Source: a virus | IMG/VR virus record: IMGVR_UViG_3300044629_000431 | Coordinates: 62,001-126,000 of that record | DNA length: 64,000 bases | Direction: 5' to 3' (one strand) | In this document: piece after piece, positions 21,365-30,461 of the stretch | How the letters are laid out: the number at the start of each line of letters is the position of its first letter | How positions within the stretch are numbered: position 1 is the first letter of the stretch | Position numbers and translations under genes: made by a program | The notes under the pieces: generated by a model | Seen by the model: the letters and a program-made list of their open reading frames with translations, nothing else | Database searches by the model: none | Told to the model about the DNA's origin: nothing

Positions 21365-21420
21365 ATTATAGCACTAAAAAAGGGGGTCGGAACCCCCTTG
21401 TGCCAGTTGTAAAACTGTCT
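21365..21420 (-). promoter_or_regulatory. Dyad-box (middle-type) promoter of the helicase
   Basis: TATAATAG (-10 at 21365-21370); box ACAGTTTTACAACTGGCACA ending 28 bases upstream, just after the fibre stop; the spacer is a complete terminator. Confidence 0.7.
21376..21398 (-). terminator. Intrinsic terminator of the 824-aa fibre gene
   Basis: Minus AAGGGGG-TTCCGA-CCCCC then TTTTTTA. Strong GC stem with U-tract. Confidence 0.8.
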
Positions 21421-21421
21421 A

Positions 21422-23896
21422 TTAGAACAATGTGAAACTTGTAGAACCTACACCAGGAACAGTGAACACTAACTGATTGCCCACCGTTGTAATTTGAACA
21501 GCAGTTCCAATACCACTTAAGAAACCATTGGTTGCTGTTACTATACCAGCACTTACCGTAACACCAGTTCCAACTCTAAGAGATGATGTTGTTGTAACAC
21601 CAGATACATTAAGTTGATCCAACTCAGTGTGTCCCAATACATCAAGTCCACCATTTGCATCAATAAATCCTTCAATTATGGTGTCACCGGTATTGGCGAC
21701 AACAAAGAATTTATCACCACCTGAGGGATTTCTAACAGCAAAGTCGTCATCAACATCGACCGTACCATTAAATTCAGAATTACCATTAATAGTAAGGTTT
21801 CCAAATGTAGAAACACCAGATACATTCAATTGTTTAGTAAAGAATGTAGGACCAGTAACTGTTGTAATGCCACTGAAAGTAGAAATACCTCCGCCTGCGC
21901 CAGGGAAAACATTCAATGAGGTGCAAGTTACAATACCACCAATTACATTGGAAGCATCAGTTGCGAAACCAGTAAAGTTAGCATAAGTTGCAATACCAGA
22001 TCTTTCAGCATAAGAAATTGTTCCGCTTGCCGCCATTTGAACCCAAGCGGAACCAGTATAATACTCAGGAACTGCAGTGGTGGTATTAAATACGACTGCT
22101 CCTCTGATATTATCAGTCGAAGTATCTAAGTTATTTCTCTGAGTTGTATTCAGACGAGGAAGTATCATAAAGCGATACGCATCGCTGAAATATCCAACTC
22201 CTGCTTCAGAGAAATCGACAGCAGCCTTTGGTCGTGTGGTTCCAACACCAACAGATCTTATAAGAACTCTCTTGCCAATAGCATTAATATCAATTTGTGG
22301 ATATGATGCTGTACTACCAACACCAATAAATGATGAAGAAGCAACTAAACCTAAACCACCAACTAGATCTTGATTAGTACCCAGTTGAAGAGAATAGTTG
22401 GTAGTATCAGTTCCGATAGCTACATTTGACAAACTTGCAAGATTAGTTACATCAATATCATAAAATGTTGATACCCCAATAGTATTATTGAGATTTGCAC
22501 TAATGCCACCAAGAACATTTAAATTATTTGTGGTAAAGTTTCCACTAACACCTAAGTCTCCATATAAAGTTGAGTCTCCAACAACAAATAAGTCATCACC
22601 AATGTAAAGATCTTGAGTAATTGTTGAAGTTCCAACAACGTGCAACTCATGGTCTGGATTTGTTTTTGCAATACCCAGTCTACCACCATAAGTCAGAGTC
22701 ATTTTTGCACTCTGATCTTGACCATAAACCCAGTTGAAGTTACCGGTTCCAAGACCAGCAGCACCACGATGAATATAATAGTTTACGCTTCCTCTATCGT
22801 AATTGACAAGATCTAACGATGTTTGCCCACTAAAGGTATCTGCTAAGTTACCAAAACGAATCTCACCACCCTGTTGACCTCTAGTTAAAGTTCTAGCAAC
22901 ACCAACATAAGATTCTTGAGTGCTGGTTAACTGAACTCCACCAACACCATTCTTTACAACATGTATTTCTGCAGTTGGAGAATGAGTATTCAGACCAATG
23001 TTATTTTCAACATAGAGTCTATTTGAAACAGAAGCAATTCCTGTTGTTGAGTTATTTGATACAGTTATGTTTGATGCTGTTACAAAACCCACAATAATAT
23101 CAGGGGTTCCTGTTAATGAACGAGCAGTAGATGCTATTCCAGTTACGTTTCCAGTTACATCACCAGTTACATTACCAATTAAGTTTCCTACAAAACCACC
23201 ACTAGATGTCGTGACTCCAGTTACAACAAGATTATTAGTTCTTACAAATGGGGAAGTTAAAATGCCACTAATATTAATATTTGATGCAAGGCGAGCATTG
23301 TCTAATGTTCCTGCAGAAATATTAGATGCATTTAATGCTGTAACTCCAGCTCCAGAACCAACATAACTTTGAGCAGTAACAATACCTGTCGAGTAGATAT
23401 TACCAGTCGAGTCAATTCCAACACCTGTTGCACCAACATTTGCAAAGATTCTGCTTTGGTCAGAACCACCAACTTGGAAAGGATAGAATGGAGATACTGT
23501 GCTGACTCCAACAAATCCTTGTGCATAAATGCTCGTAAAACCTAGACCAATATCTACATCTAACCATTGAGATGTTGGTAGGTTAAGAAGTCTTCCACCA
23601 TCACCATAATAAGTTACGATTCCAGCGACACCAGTAACAATTCCAGACTGACTAACTGAAACTATACCTGCTCTGATACCACCACTAAACGTAGAAACAC
23701 CCGATGCTCTAATATTTGCAGCAAAAACTTCCGTAGCAGTGACTAGCCCGACTACCTTTGCAGTTCCTCTTACATCAAGAAGTTCGGTTGGAACTGATGT
23801 ACCGATTCCAACCAAACCATTAGGGTTTACGATTAAATTGTCATCATCTACCTGTACACCATTACGAAAGTTAAAAGTTTTTCTAATATTAGCCAT
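21422..23896 (-). CDS. Putative tail fibre / virion structural protein, 824 aa
   Basis: Starts MANIRKTFNFRNGVQVDDDN. Built of short beta repeats with many VGIGT, GVST and TNNLNV-like motifs typical of cyanophage fibre shafts (VGIGTSVPTELLDVRGTA near the N-terminus). Contains N- and V-rich stretches resembling trimeric beta-helices; no S74 chaperone at the C-terminus, which ends PGVGSTSFTLF. Late promoter upstream and terminator downstream. Probably surface-exposed, receptor-related. Confidence 0.8.
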   Translation of the reverse strand: MANIRKTFNFRNGVQVDDDNLIVNPNGLVGIGTSVPTELLDVRGTAKVVGLVTATEVFAANIRASGVSTFSGGIRAGIVSVSQSGIVTGVAGIVTYYGDGGRLLNLPTSQWLDVDIGLGFTSIYAQGFVGVSTVSPFYPFQVGGSDQSRIFANVGATGVGIDSTGNIYSTGIVTAQSYVGSGAGVTALNASNISAGTLDNARLASNINISGILTSPFVRTNNLVVTGVTTSSGGFVGNLIGNVTGDVTGNVTGIASTARSLTGTPDIIVGFVTASNITVSNNSTTGIASVSNRLYVENNIGLNTHSPTAEIHVVKNGVGGVQLTSTQESYVGVARTLTRGQQGGEIRFGNLADTFSGQTSLDLVNYDRGSVNYYIHRGAAGLGTGNFNWVYGQDQSAKMTLTYGGRLGIAKTNPDHELHVVGTSTITQDLYIGDDLFVVGDSTLYGDLGVSGNFTTNNLNVLGGISANLNNTIGVSTFYDIDVTNLASLSNVAIGTDTTNYSLQLGTNQDLVGGLGLVASSSFIGVGSTASYPQIDINAIGKRVLIRSVGVGTTRPKAAVDFSEAGVGYFSDAYRFMILPRLNTTQRNNLDTSTDNIRGAVVFNTTTAVPEYYTGSAWVQMAASGTISYAERSGIATYANFTGFATDASNVIGGIVTCTSLNVFPGAGGGISTFSGITTVTGPTFFTKQLNVSGVSTFGNLTINGNSEFNGTVDVDDDFAVRNPSGGDKFFVVANTGDTIIEGFIDANGGLDVLGHTELDQLNVSGVTTTSSLRVGTGVTVSAGIVTATNGFLSGIGTAVQITTVGNQLVFTVPGVGSTSFTLF

Positions 23897-23915
23897 CGTG
23901 TATGGTATTTTTAGT

Positions 23916-23922
23916 TATTTAT
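23916..23922 (-). promoter_or_regulatory. Late promoter of the 824-aa fibre
   Basis: GGATAAATAAC, 20 bases before the ATG and directly after the TAG of the methyltransferase gene. Confidence 0.65.
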
Positions 23923-23923
23923 C

Positions 23924-25099
23924 CTATTTCTTAATTGCTTTAAAAATAATGCAGGGCGACGCTGCATCTTGTCTAGTAGATGCACCACTAACATATTCAT
24001 CGTTTACGTCTTCTTTCATTGGAAAAACATTGTAAAACAAGAAATCAATTAAATCACGATGTCTTCTACCAAGTGGTGTCAAAATATCATACATTTGCAC
24101 ATTATTTCCCATTTTTTCAATAACTTTTTCCCAGAAATTAATGGAGGTCCCATCTTTAAATCTCAAAGTCAGGTTTCCATTGTTACCCTTTTTATTGACA
24201 AAAAATTCATGCACTTCATTAATAAAAAATGTTTTTAAGTGAATTGTAGAATCCGTTTGTGGAATAATATGACCATCAGGAACTGAAAAATTATACTGTT
24301 CAAGTCTACGAATAAATGCTGGGACGTTCATTAACATTCCTAGACTTTGATCAGAGTATCCATATTCCCTGGATATTGGTGACATCACATTAAATGGGTT
24401 ACGTTGGTTTTTAAACCTATCCCAATGCCTTTGCTCCTCTTCAGTCCAATAGTTCACAGTATATTTTTTCTCACCAGTTCGTAAATCGTAAGTTTTTTCT
24501 GCTGTAGATTCAATCATATACTCGGTATATCTATCAACATCGGACATAATTTTACTTTCCTGAGATATGGTCATTACCTTTTCAAAATCAACTGTTAAAT
24601 CAAATTCAGATATTACGCCAGGCATTGCAGAACCTGGATGCTTGCTAAACAAAGTTCCACCTGGTTTTAATACCCTATAGCATTCTTTTATCATTTGCTC
24701 AACATCTTCAGCATAACCTATTGTTTCTAAAAACAATAACGTGTCAAAATAGTTGTCTTCAAATGGAAGTTTGTCCCAACTTGCTATTTTAAATCTTGAT
24801 TCATATCCTGGATTTCTTTCTTTAGCACATTTTATTTGCTCTTCAGAAATGTCAATACCATAATATTTGACAGATTTTTTCTTTTTAATAAGTCTTTTAA
24901 AAAAATATCCTCCACCACATCCACACTCCAGTACATATTGTCCCATTTTGGACATTTTAATAATATTATCTACATCTTGATCAATAAATGTACTAGGATC
25001 AGAGTCTAGATCAACTAAAAGTGCTCCATTGTAATAGTTACCTTCATCATTACTCAATAAAGGTGCAATAGCATTATAGTATTCAAGAGTATTGTCCAT
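23924..25099 (-). CDS. SAM-dependent methyltransferase, 391 aa (copy 1)
   Basis: Class I fold: motif I VLECGCGGGYF (about 56-66), YYGIDIS acidic loop, ETIGYAEDVEQMI, and post-motif RVLKPGGTLFSKHPG. The second half carries EYGYSDQSLGMLMNVP, shared with the second methyltransferase at 27622 (EYGYSEASLGMLPNKS), so the two are paralogues. Closest fold types are methyltransferases acting on small molecules or prenyl/sterol substrates; substrate unknown. Last gene of the putative modification operon. Confidence 0.85.
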   Translation of the reverse strand: MDNTLEYYNAIAPLLSNDEGNYYNGALLVDLDSDPSTFIDQDVDNIIKMSKMGQYVLECGCGGGYFFKRLIKKKKSVKYYGIDISEEQIKCAKERNPGYESRFKIASWDKLPFEDNYFDTLLFLETIGYAEDVEQMIKECYRVLKPGGTLFSKHPGSAMPGVISEFDLTVDFEKVMTISQESKIMSDVDRYTEYMIESTAEKTYDLRTGEKKYTVNYWTEEEQRHWDRFKNQRNPFNVMSPISREYGYSDQSLGMLMNVPAFIRRLEQYNFSVPDGHIIPQTDSTIHLKTFFINEVHEFFVNKKGNNGNLTLRFKDGTSINFWEKVIEKMGNNVQMYDILTPLGRRHRDLIDFLFYNVFPMKEDVNDEYVSGASTRQDAASPCIIFKAIKK

Positions 25100-25110
25100 T
25101 TTTTTATTTT

Positions 25111-25118
25111 TATTTATT
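25111..25118 (-). promoter_or_regulatory. Late promoter
   Basis: AATAAATAAA; the TAA is the stop of the upstream gene; 12 bases before the methyltransferase ATG. Confidence 0.55.
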
Positions 25119-25854
25119 GAATATATGGATTGGTGGAGTTATATGTTCTATAGAATTTGATAGTTGGTTTTTGATCTTTATAGAGCTTTACTTTGAAATG
25201 AAAATGGAACTTATTTGGAGTGTATCCATCAAAAATACGTTCATACTTATTAAAAATAGTTTTATTGATATTTGGAAAACACTCAAGCAATATATTTTTT
25301 GTATTTAAAAAAGTATCAACTGAATAGTTTGGTAGTAGTTCTACATTGATATTATCATGAATTACATTTCCATTTTTATCAAAGTCAAAAGCATATAAAA
25401 CATTATATGTGCCACCACCAAGAACTCTTGCTAGGTCTACAGCATCACTTTTCATCTTATGATCTATATTATTAAACTCACCAAGCAAAAACCCACATTT
25501 AAAATCTGTGTCTTTACCAATATTATCAATTAATTTGGTAAAATAACTGTATCTATATTTTGTATTAAGTCCAAATGACTTATTAATTAAATCATATTCT
25601 TTTTCGGTGACACCATTTACAGATAAATGAAAATATGGAGACTCAATAAACTTATTCTGTGGTGTTATTGCTTTGTGAAATGTTCTCAGACCTTGAACTT
25701 CATTTAGTTCATTTGTCAGAATATTGTAGATATAGTTGTAGTCATTTTTTATTTTCGACTTTTCTTTAAAAGAAACTTCACTATAGTCTAAAAAACAATA
25801 ATGATATGAAACATGGTCAGAGGTCAAGTCCCTCTCAAAAAGATAATAAGTCAT
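25114..25854 (-). CDS. Unrecognised protein of a paralogous pair, 246 aa (copy 1)
   Basis: Starts MTYYLFERDLTSDHVSYHYC. The C-terminal half has alternating strands with YAFDFDKNGNVIHDNINVEL and ends FHFKVKLYKDQKPTIKFYRT followed by YNSTNP. The same layout (LGFDGCGG..., HLELYP..., VKFKIENGEIKNIKYYRS) is in the gene at 28772. The repeated strand-rich architecture with a terminal K-x-K...IKxYRxxN motif recalls PatF/LynF-type peptide prenyltransferases of cyanobacteria, but the resemblance is weak and read from memory. Overlaps the oxygenase gene by 4 bases. Confidence 0.6.
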   Translation of the reverse strand: MTYYLFERDLTSDHVSYHYCFLDYSEVSFKEKSKIKNDYNYIYNILTNELNEVQGLRTFHKAITPQNKFIESPYFHLSVNGVTEKEYDLINKSFGLNTKYRYSYFTKLIDNIGKDTDFKCGFLLGEFNNIDHKMKSDAVDLARVLGGGTYNVLYAFDFDKNGNVIHDNINVELLPNYSVDTFLNTKNILLECFPNINKTIFNKYERIFDGYTPNKFHFHFKVKLYKDQKPTIKFYRTYNSTNPYIQ

Positions 25855-26540
25855 AATTGATTGTTATGAATACCAAGCCAGAATACAATTGTATATCTAT
25901 TTCCAGAAGTAATAGGAGTTACTCCATGATAGTACATCCAGTTACTGGGGAAAACAATAACATCACCAGTTTTAAAACCAAATGTTTTTCCTATTGATGG
26001 AAAATCTAAATATCCCCCCTCATAGTTCTCATTTAAGTAAACACATACTGTCAGTAACCTAGAGAAGTTTAGTGACTCTGCATAATGATCATGATGTATT
26101 CTAAAAAAGTCATCTTTAGAATAGTCTAAAATGTGGGAATCGCTGATATTTAATCTATCACCATAGGCATAATAAAATGGTCTAACATCTCTTACATATC
26201 TTCTACCAACTTCTGCAGATATGTCACGAATAATTTTATTTGAAAATGTTTTGAACTCATCATCAACAGCAAAAAGATTGACATATTCACCTGTCCTTAA
26301 CAGGTCTGTCATTGGACTATCAAACTCATTCTTGTGCTTCTCATTATGAATTTTTTGAGAAAATTCCTCACAAATTTCTTTTTTTACCAAATTTGTATAA
26401 ACTTTCACATAATCATCCATGTTTAAATTAAATTTGTTATCTTTAACTTCGGATAACATTTCAAGGTATTCCTTATTAAATCCATTCCTATACTCTTGAT
26501 TATTAAATCTAGAATATAAATTTGTAAAAGTATTATGCAT
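25851..26540 (-). CDS. 2OG-Fe(II) oxygenase, prolyl 4-hydroxylase type, 229 aa
   Basis: Iron ligands in FFRIHHDHYAE (H-x-D) and HGVTPITSGNRYTI (distal His, with Arg for 2-oxoglutarate), between them the jelly-roll VYLNENYEGGYLDFPS and GDVIVFPSNW. This is the P4Hc pattern. It would hydroxylate a peptidyl or small substrate using O2, 2-oxoglutarate and Fe(II). Overlaps the next hydroxylase by 8 bases. Confidence 0.88.
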   Translation of the reverse strand: MHNTFTNLYSRFNNQEYRNGFNKEYLEMLSEVKDNKFNLNMDDYVKVYTNLVKKEICEEFSQKIHNEKHKNEFDSPMTDLLRTGEYVNLFAVDDEFKTFSNKIIRDISAEVGRRYVRDVRPFYYAYGDRLNISDSHILDYSKDDFFRIHHDHYAESLNFSRLLTVCVYLNENYEGGYLDFPSIGKTFGFKTGDVIVFPSNWMYYHGVTPITSGNRYTIVFWLGIHNNQL

Positions 26541-27039
26541 CTTCTACACAAATATCAATACTAATAAATTCGAAATCTTTATCTGAGTTATTTTTTGCAG
26601 AATGTTTTATATGTCTTACATCAAAGAAGTATAGTTCTCCTTTTTTCCAATTAATTTCTTCATCGCCATAGTAAAACATTGCCTCAGTATCCATTAAAGG
26701 AATGTGTGCTCTAAAGAATTCTTTATGCCAATAGCAAGTATCAACATGCTCTCCAACATGCTGACCTGATGGAACTGTTATTTTTGAGAATGCCAGGATA
26801 CGATCATCATTAGCAAACTTTTCAATTGTTTCTGTAGAATACTTATCTTTTGGAATGGTTGCTTCTTCTCTTGGAATCTTCTTGAATGCATAAAGAACGC
26901 ATCCACTGTCATCATCAATATTCCAAGAAATTTTCATATTTGTTTTTGGACTAAAGTATTCATCCAAAATCAACGGTTTTAACTCATTAATTTTATTATA
27001 AAAGTCAACATAATAAGGTCTAGAAAAATCAATAGTCAT
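26533..27039 (-). CDS. Aspartyl/asparaginyl beta-hydroxylase-like dioxygenase, 168 aa
   Basis: Pattern of the Asp/Asn hydroxylase fold: EHVDTCYWHKEFFRAHIPL (H-x-D and R-x-H-x-P), W-x-x-GELYFFD and RHIKHSAKNNSDKDFEFIS (distal His). Complete cupin-size domain. Substrate unknown; neighbouring genes suggest a peptide or lipid-like target. Confidence 0.8.
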   Translation of the reverse strand: MTIDFSRPYYVDFYNKINELKPLILDEYFSPKTNMKISWNIDDDSGCVLYAFKKIPREEATIPKDKYSTETIEKFANDDRILAFSKITVPSGQHVGEHVDTCYWHKEFFRAHIPLMDTEAMFYYGDEEINWKKGELYFFDVRHIKHSAKNNSDKDFEFISIDICVEDA

Positions 27040-27647
27040 AATTTCTCATAAGCTCCCATATCAATATTTAGAACCTTCAAGTAAAGGGGGTCATTTGTAA
27101 AGTGTGAACCTAGATATTCTCTATCATTCTCATAAAGAATGTCAAAACAAAGGAAACAAAGATCTACGTCTTTTGACTTGTTCGTTCCACTATGAGAGTC
27201 GTAAACAAAATCAAGTATAAAGGGTTTTCCTACTTCAACTTTAATAGTTCCAAAACTTTCAGCAGTAATATAACTTTCATCAGCGGTAATAGGAACTAAA
27301 ATTCTCCAAAGGTTTTTGCCATAATAAGGAGGGTCTACATGCTCCTTAATGTCAGAACTTGCTGCAAAAGTATTCAAACTCACAGTTGGAATATTCTCAT
27401 CTAGAATAATATCCTTAAGTTTATCACTATAAAAGTTTTTAAGTTGAAGTCCATCCGTTGGAGACTTGATAACTCTAAATCTCCAGTCTCCATATTCATA
27501 TTTTGATGGAACTTTATATTCAGGAACTTCTGTGAAGTCTTGTTTTAAAACATCTGGAGTTACATCAAGAATTTTTTGAAAGTAACTCTTTACATACTTA
27601 GACTCTAGATCTAAAAAGGGCTTATTCTGGGGAGTCGTCGATTTCAT
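27036..27647 (-). CDS. Second Asp/Asn hydroxylase-like dioxygenase, 203 aa
   Basis: EHVDPPYYGKNLWRILVPI, then GTIKVEVGKPFILDFVYD and SHSGTNKSKDVDLCFL give H-x-D, Arg and distal His in the same order as its neighbour at 26533, with which it is coupled by ATGA. Both are probably diverged duplicates. Confidence 0.75.
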   Translation of the reverse strand: MKSTTPQNKPFLDLESKYVKSYFQKILDVTPDVLKQDFTEVPEYKVPSKYEYGDWRFRVIKSPTDGLQLKNFYSDKLKDIILDENIPTVSLNTFAASSDIKEHVDPPYYGKNLWRILVPITADESYITAESFGTIKVEVGKPFILDFVYDSHSGTNKSKDVDLCFLCFDILYENDREYLGSHFTNDPLYLKVLNIDMGAYEKL

Positions 27648-28779
27648 AACTTACATCTAGATTAACAACACGTGATTCTGAAGTATCTTCTGCTACAGCA
27701 TCACTTGAGAATGATGTTGAGTATGAAAGTGTAGTAGAAGAATCTGTAGTTGATGTCACACCAACACCATCATAAGATATTTTTTCTTCACAAGGAACTT
27801 GAACAAATTCAGCTTGTTCTGGGTGTTGTGAAATATAGTTTTCTCTATACTCAGAATATCTCTGCATGTATGGAGCATTTGGATGCGTAGGATCAATTTG
27901 AGACTTTTCAATACCTTCGTTATATGTCTTATTGATATGAGGAAGTTCGGAAATATGATTGATAGCATCGGCAACTTTTTTGAACACAAATATCATACAC
28001 TCATGATATCTGTTTGGGGCATAATTTTGAGTCTCATTCTTTCTAATATGTTCAATATAAGATGGATGTGCTTCACAAAATTCATCAGATGAACAGAAAG
28101 TTTCATTATAAGTCATTACATCATATTCTGGGACTTCAATTTTTTCAACTTCAAAACCATTCTCAAGAAAACTTTCTTCTATGAGACTTTTGTTTGGAAG
28201 CATACCAAGAGATGCCTCACTATATCCATATTCTTTTTCTATGTCAGCAAACTTTTCTTGATATTTTGAATCAAGTTCTTCATCATGAACTACTTTAATT
28301 GGGTTTTTAATAATTACTCTACCACCAATTTTAAGTCCTGTTGATATAGTCTTAATAAGAGTATCAAGATTTGTTGTGTAACCAATACTTTCAATAAAGT
28401 AAACCGCATCAAAATACGGTTCAGCCATTACAAGTTCATTCATATCTTTACAGAAAAAAGATGATGCATAACTTTCTGCAGATTTTGATGCGTTATCAAT
28501 TTGCTTTTCACAGCAATCTACACCAAGATATCTACAATTTTTGTAGTTTGGATGAGTTTTTAAGAACTTATGAAACTGACCATTACCGCAACCAACATCG
28601 GCAATGAATGAATCGTGATTAAGTTCCCCCAAGTCTGCTAAGTACTGATAGTTTTGTTCCCTAAGACCTAAAGATCCATACTTTTCACTTTTAATCAAAG
28701 CAACTTGATATCCCTGAGGATACTTTTCGTTGATTACATCAGCAAGAGAATCATAATAAGATACGGTTGTTTCATCCAT
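27622..28779 (-). CDS. SAM-dependent methyltransferase, 385 aa (copy 2)
   Basis: Motif I IADVGCGNGQF (about 55-65), YLGVDCCEKQI, and YFDAVYFIESIGYTTNLDT; GGRVIIKNP follows. Shares ESIGY and EYGYSEASLGML with the copy at 23924. The C-terminal 120 residues (from about 270) are a low-complexity Thr/Ser/Asp-rich tail not found in copy 1. Overlaps the next gene by 26 bases. Confidence 0.82.
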   Translation of the reverse strand: MDETTVSYYDSLADVINEKYPQGYQVALIKSEKYGSLGLREQNYQYLADLGELNHDSFIADVGCGNGQFHKFLKTHPNYKNCRYLGVDCCEKQIDNASKSAESYASSFFCKDMNELVMAEPYFDAVYFIESIGYTTNLDTLIKTISTGLKIGGRVIIKNPIKVVHDEELDSKYQEKFADIEKEYGYSEASLGMLPNKSLIEESFLENGFEVEKIEVPEYDVMTYNETFCSSDEFCEAHPSYIEHIRKNETQNYAPNRYHECMIFVFKKVADAINHISELPHINKTYNEGIEKSQIDPTHPNAPYMQRYSEYRENYISQHPEQAEFVQVPCEEKISYDGVGVTSTTDSSTTLSYSTSFSSDAVAEDTSESRVVNLDVSYEIDDSPE

Positions 28780-29491
28780 AGTAAAATTCTGGAATGTTTA
28801 CGTTGATTGATCTGTAATACTTTATGTTTTTAATTTCCCCGTTTTCAATTTTAAACTTAACGTGGGAAAACTTTTTGAAGTTTAAAAAATATCTTTCAAA
28901 TGGATCTGTATTGATACCATAAATCTTCAAAATATTTATAAAGCCCTTTGAACCATCAATAGTATTTTGTGGATATAACTCTAAATGAACTGTGTCGTAA
29001 TTGAGTTTTCCTCCACATCCATCAAAACCCAAACAATAAAAAATTGGATTGAACTTAGATATAATTTCTCTGGTCATATCTAGAGTATTAGTTCCCATAT
29101 CAAATTCATCTAAATTTGCTTTGGGAAATATTTCTCGATGAGGAATATCATCTCCAATATCATCTAGATTAAAAGTAAAAGAGTTTTGATTTCTAATAGG
29201 GATAATTCCTAGTTTATTCACCTCATCGTATTTACTCTGGTCCTTCAGAGTAAAGTTTACAAAAGTTCCCCTGCGAGAAATATTCAAAAATAGAATATGA
29301 AAATTTATATTCTCAAACTTTTCTTTGATAGTTGCCTCTATTTTAAATAATTTTGAACTATTTTCACGTTCTGGTATTTGAGATAAACTCTTATAACCAT
29401 AATGATATGAAAAATATGGTTGAGAGTAAATCTCCCGTTCTATTCCAATACCAAAATCAGAATGTAACTGTACTACCTGCTGTTGTTCCAC
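28772..29491 (-). CDS. Unrecognised protein of a paralogous pair, 239 aa (copy 2)
   Basis: MEQQQVVQLHSDFGIGIERE start overlaps the glycine-rich gene by 35 bases, so the exact start is uncertain. C-terminal KFSHVKFKIENGEIKNIKYY followed by RSINVNIPEFYYG parallels copy 1 at 25114. Strand-rich. Same prenyltransferase-like suspicion as copy 1, at low confidence. Genes come as [methyltransferase]-[this type] twice in the operon. Confidence 0.55.
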   Translation of the reverse strand: MEQQQVVQLHSDFGIGIEREIYSQPYFSYHYGYKSLSQIPERENSSKLFKIEATIKEKFENINFHILFLNISRRGTFVNFTLKDQSKYDEVNKLGIIPIRNQNSFTFNLDDIGDDIPHREIFPKANLDEFDMGTNTLDMTREIISKFNPIFYCLGFDGCGGKLNYDTVHLELYPQNTIDGSKGFINILKIYGINTDPFERYFLNFKKFSHVKFKIENGEIKNIKYYRSINVNIPEFYYG

Positions 29492-30461
29492 TTGTCAATA
29501 CCACATAATAAGCACTACTTCTACGACGAATTGCATCTCCACCAGAACCTCCACTACCTCCACCACTCGCGCCCCATCCTCCACCTGGTGATCCAGAATT
29601 AGAGCAAATAGTTCCTTGAGGATATCCTCCACAACGTCCACCACCGCCGCCGCCAGAACCAGGAACGGTGCTTGTGTCCTCATCACCATCTCCACCAGAT
29701 CCACCACCACCTGCCGGGAAGTTTGATGGTGGTGCGCCGCTGCCCCCGCCGCCTGCACCACCACCTTTTCCACCACCTCCACCAGATCCACCAATAGAAG
29801 TATTACTTACGTTACAGCAATAACATTCATTAAATGATTGTGTTTTGCCGCCACTACCGCCTCCACCACCTCCACCACCAAGAATACGGTTATTATTTTT
29901 AAGATAGATATTTGAAGCAACAGAAAAAGCCGTTCCACCTGGAGATCCAGATCCTCCACCATCTCCACCCTTTCCACCTTTTCCATAAATTGCATAGTCA
30001 TTAGTCAAATAGCAAGTTGTATTTGATCTAGAACCTTGTGGAATTGTCAAACCATAGTTTGATGTTAGAGTTGCTCTACAATTACCAGTTGTTTCTGCAT
30101 CAAAAAATACCGTATTGTTGCTATTAGATTTTAATGCTTCATTTTCAATCGTATTAACATCAATTGAAGCATTATTTCCACTTAACTGGACTACCGCTTG
30201 TCTAGCATAATAGTATACTTTATTGTAAAAATTAGTAAGAGCAATAGTTGTCCCAGCTCCAGCAACAGGAACATTATCAAAATGAGATGCTTTTGTTGGA
30301 TGACTTGAATCAGTTCTTGCTTGATCAGTGCATTTATTTTTCTTCAAATATGTAGAACCATAATAAAACTCATTCATTGCAACCTGACCCTGTGGACCTA
30401 AGTTTGTATACTCTGTTCTTAGATCCGATAAAGCAATTTGTCCGCTTGATTGTAAGGTCAT
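29457..30461 (-). CDS. Glycine-rich adhesin-type virion protein, 334 aa
   Basis: N-terminus MTLQSSGQIALSDLRTEYTN is typical of cyanophage structural proteins. From about residue 160 it has long poly-Gly/Ser runs (GKGGKGGDGGGSGSPGG and others), as in the polyglycine helices of T2/T6 Gp38 receptor adhesins. Ends VVLTSGTTAGSTVTF. Receptor recognition at the fibre tip is the likely role. Its place inside an operon of hydroxylases and methyltransferases makes it a candidate substrate. Confidence 0.75.
   Translation of the reverse strand: MTLQSSGQIALSDLRTEYTNLGPQGQVAMNEFYYGSTYLKKNKCTDQARTDSSHPTKASHFDNVPVAGAGTTIALTNFYNKVYYYARQAVVQLSGNNASIDVNTIENEALKSNSNNTVFFDAETTGNCRATLTSNYGLTIPQGSRSNTTCYLTNDYAIYGKGGKGGDGGGSGSPGGTAFSVASNIYLKNNNRILGGGGGGGGSGGKTQSFNECYCCNVSNTSIGGSGGGGGKGGGAGGGGSGAPPSNFPAGGGGSGGDGDEDTSTVPGSGGGGGGRCGGYPQGTICSNSGSPGGGWGASGGGSGGSGGDAIRRRSSAYYVVLTSGTTAGSTVTF

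Noticed and set aside
29495-30001. Valine-rich frames inside the glycine-rich gene
   Set aside because: Frame shadows of GGN repeats; no start signal or family.
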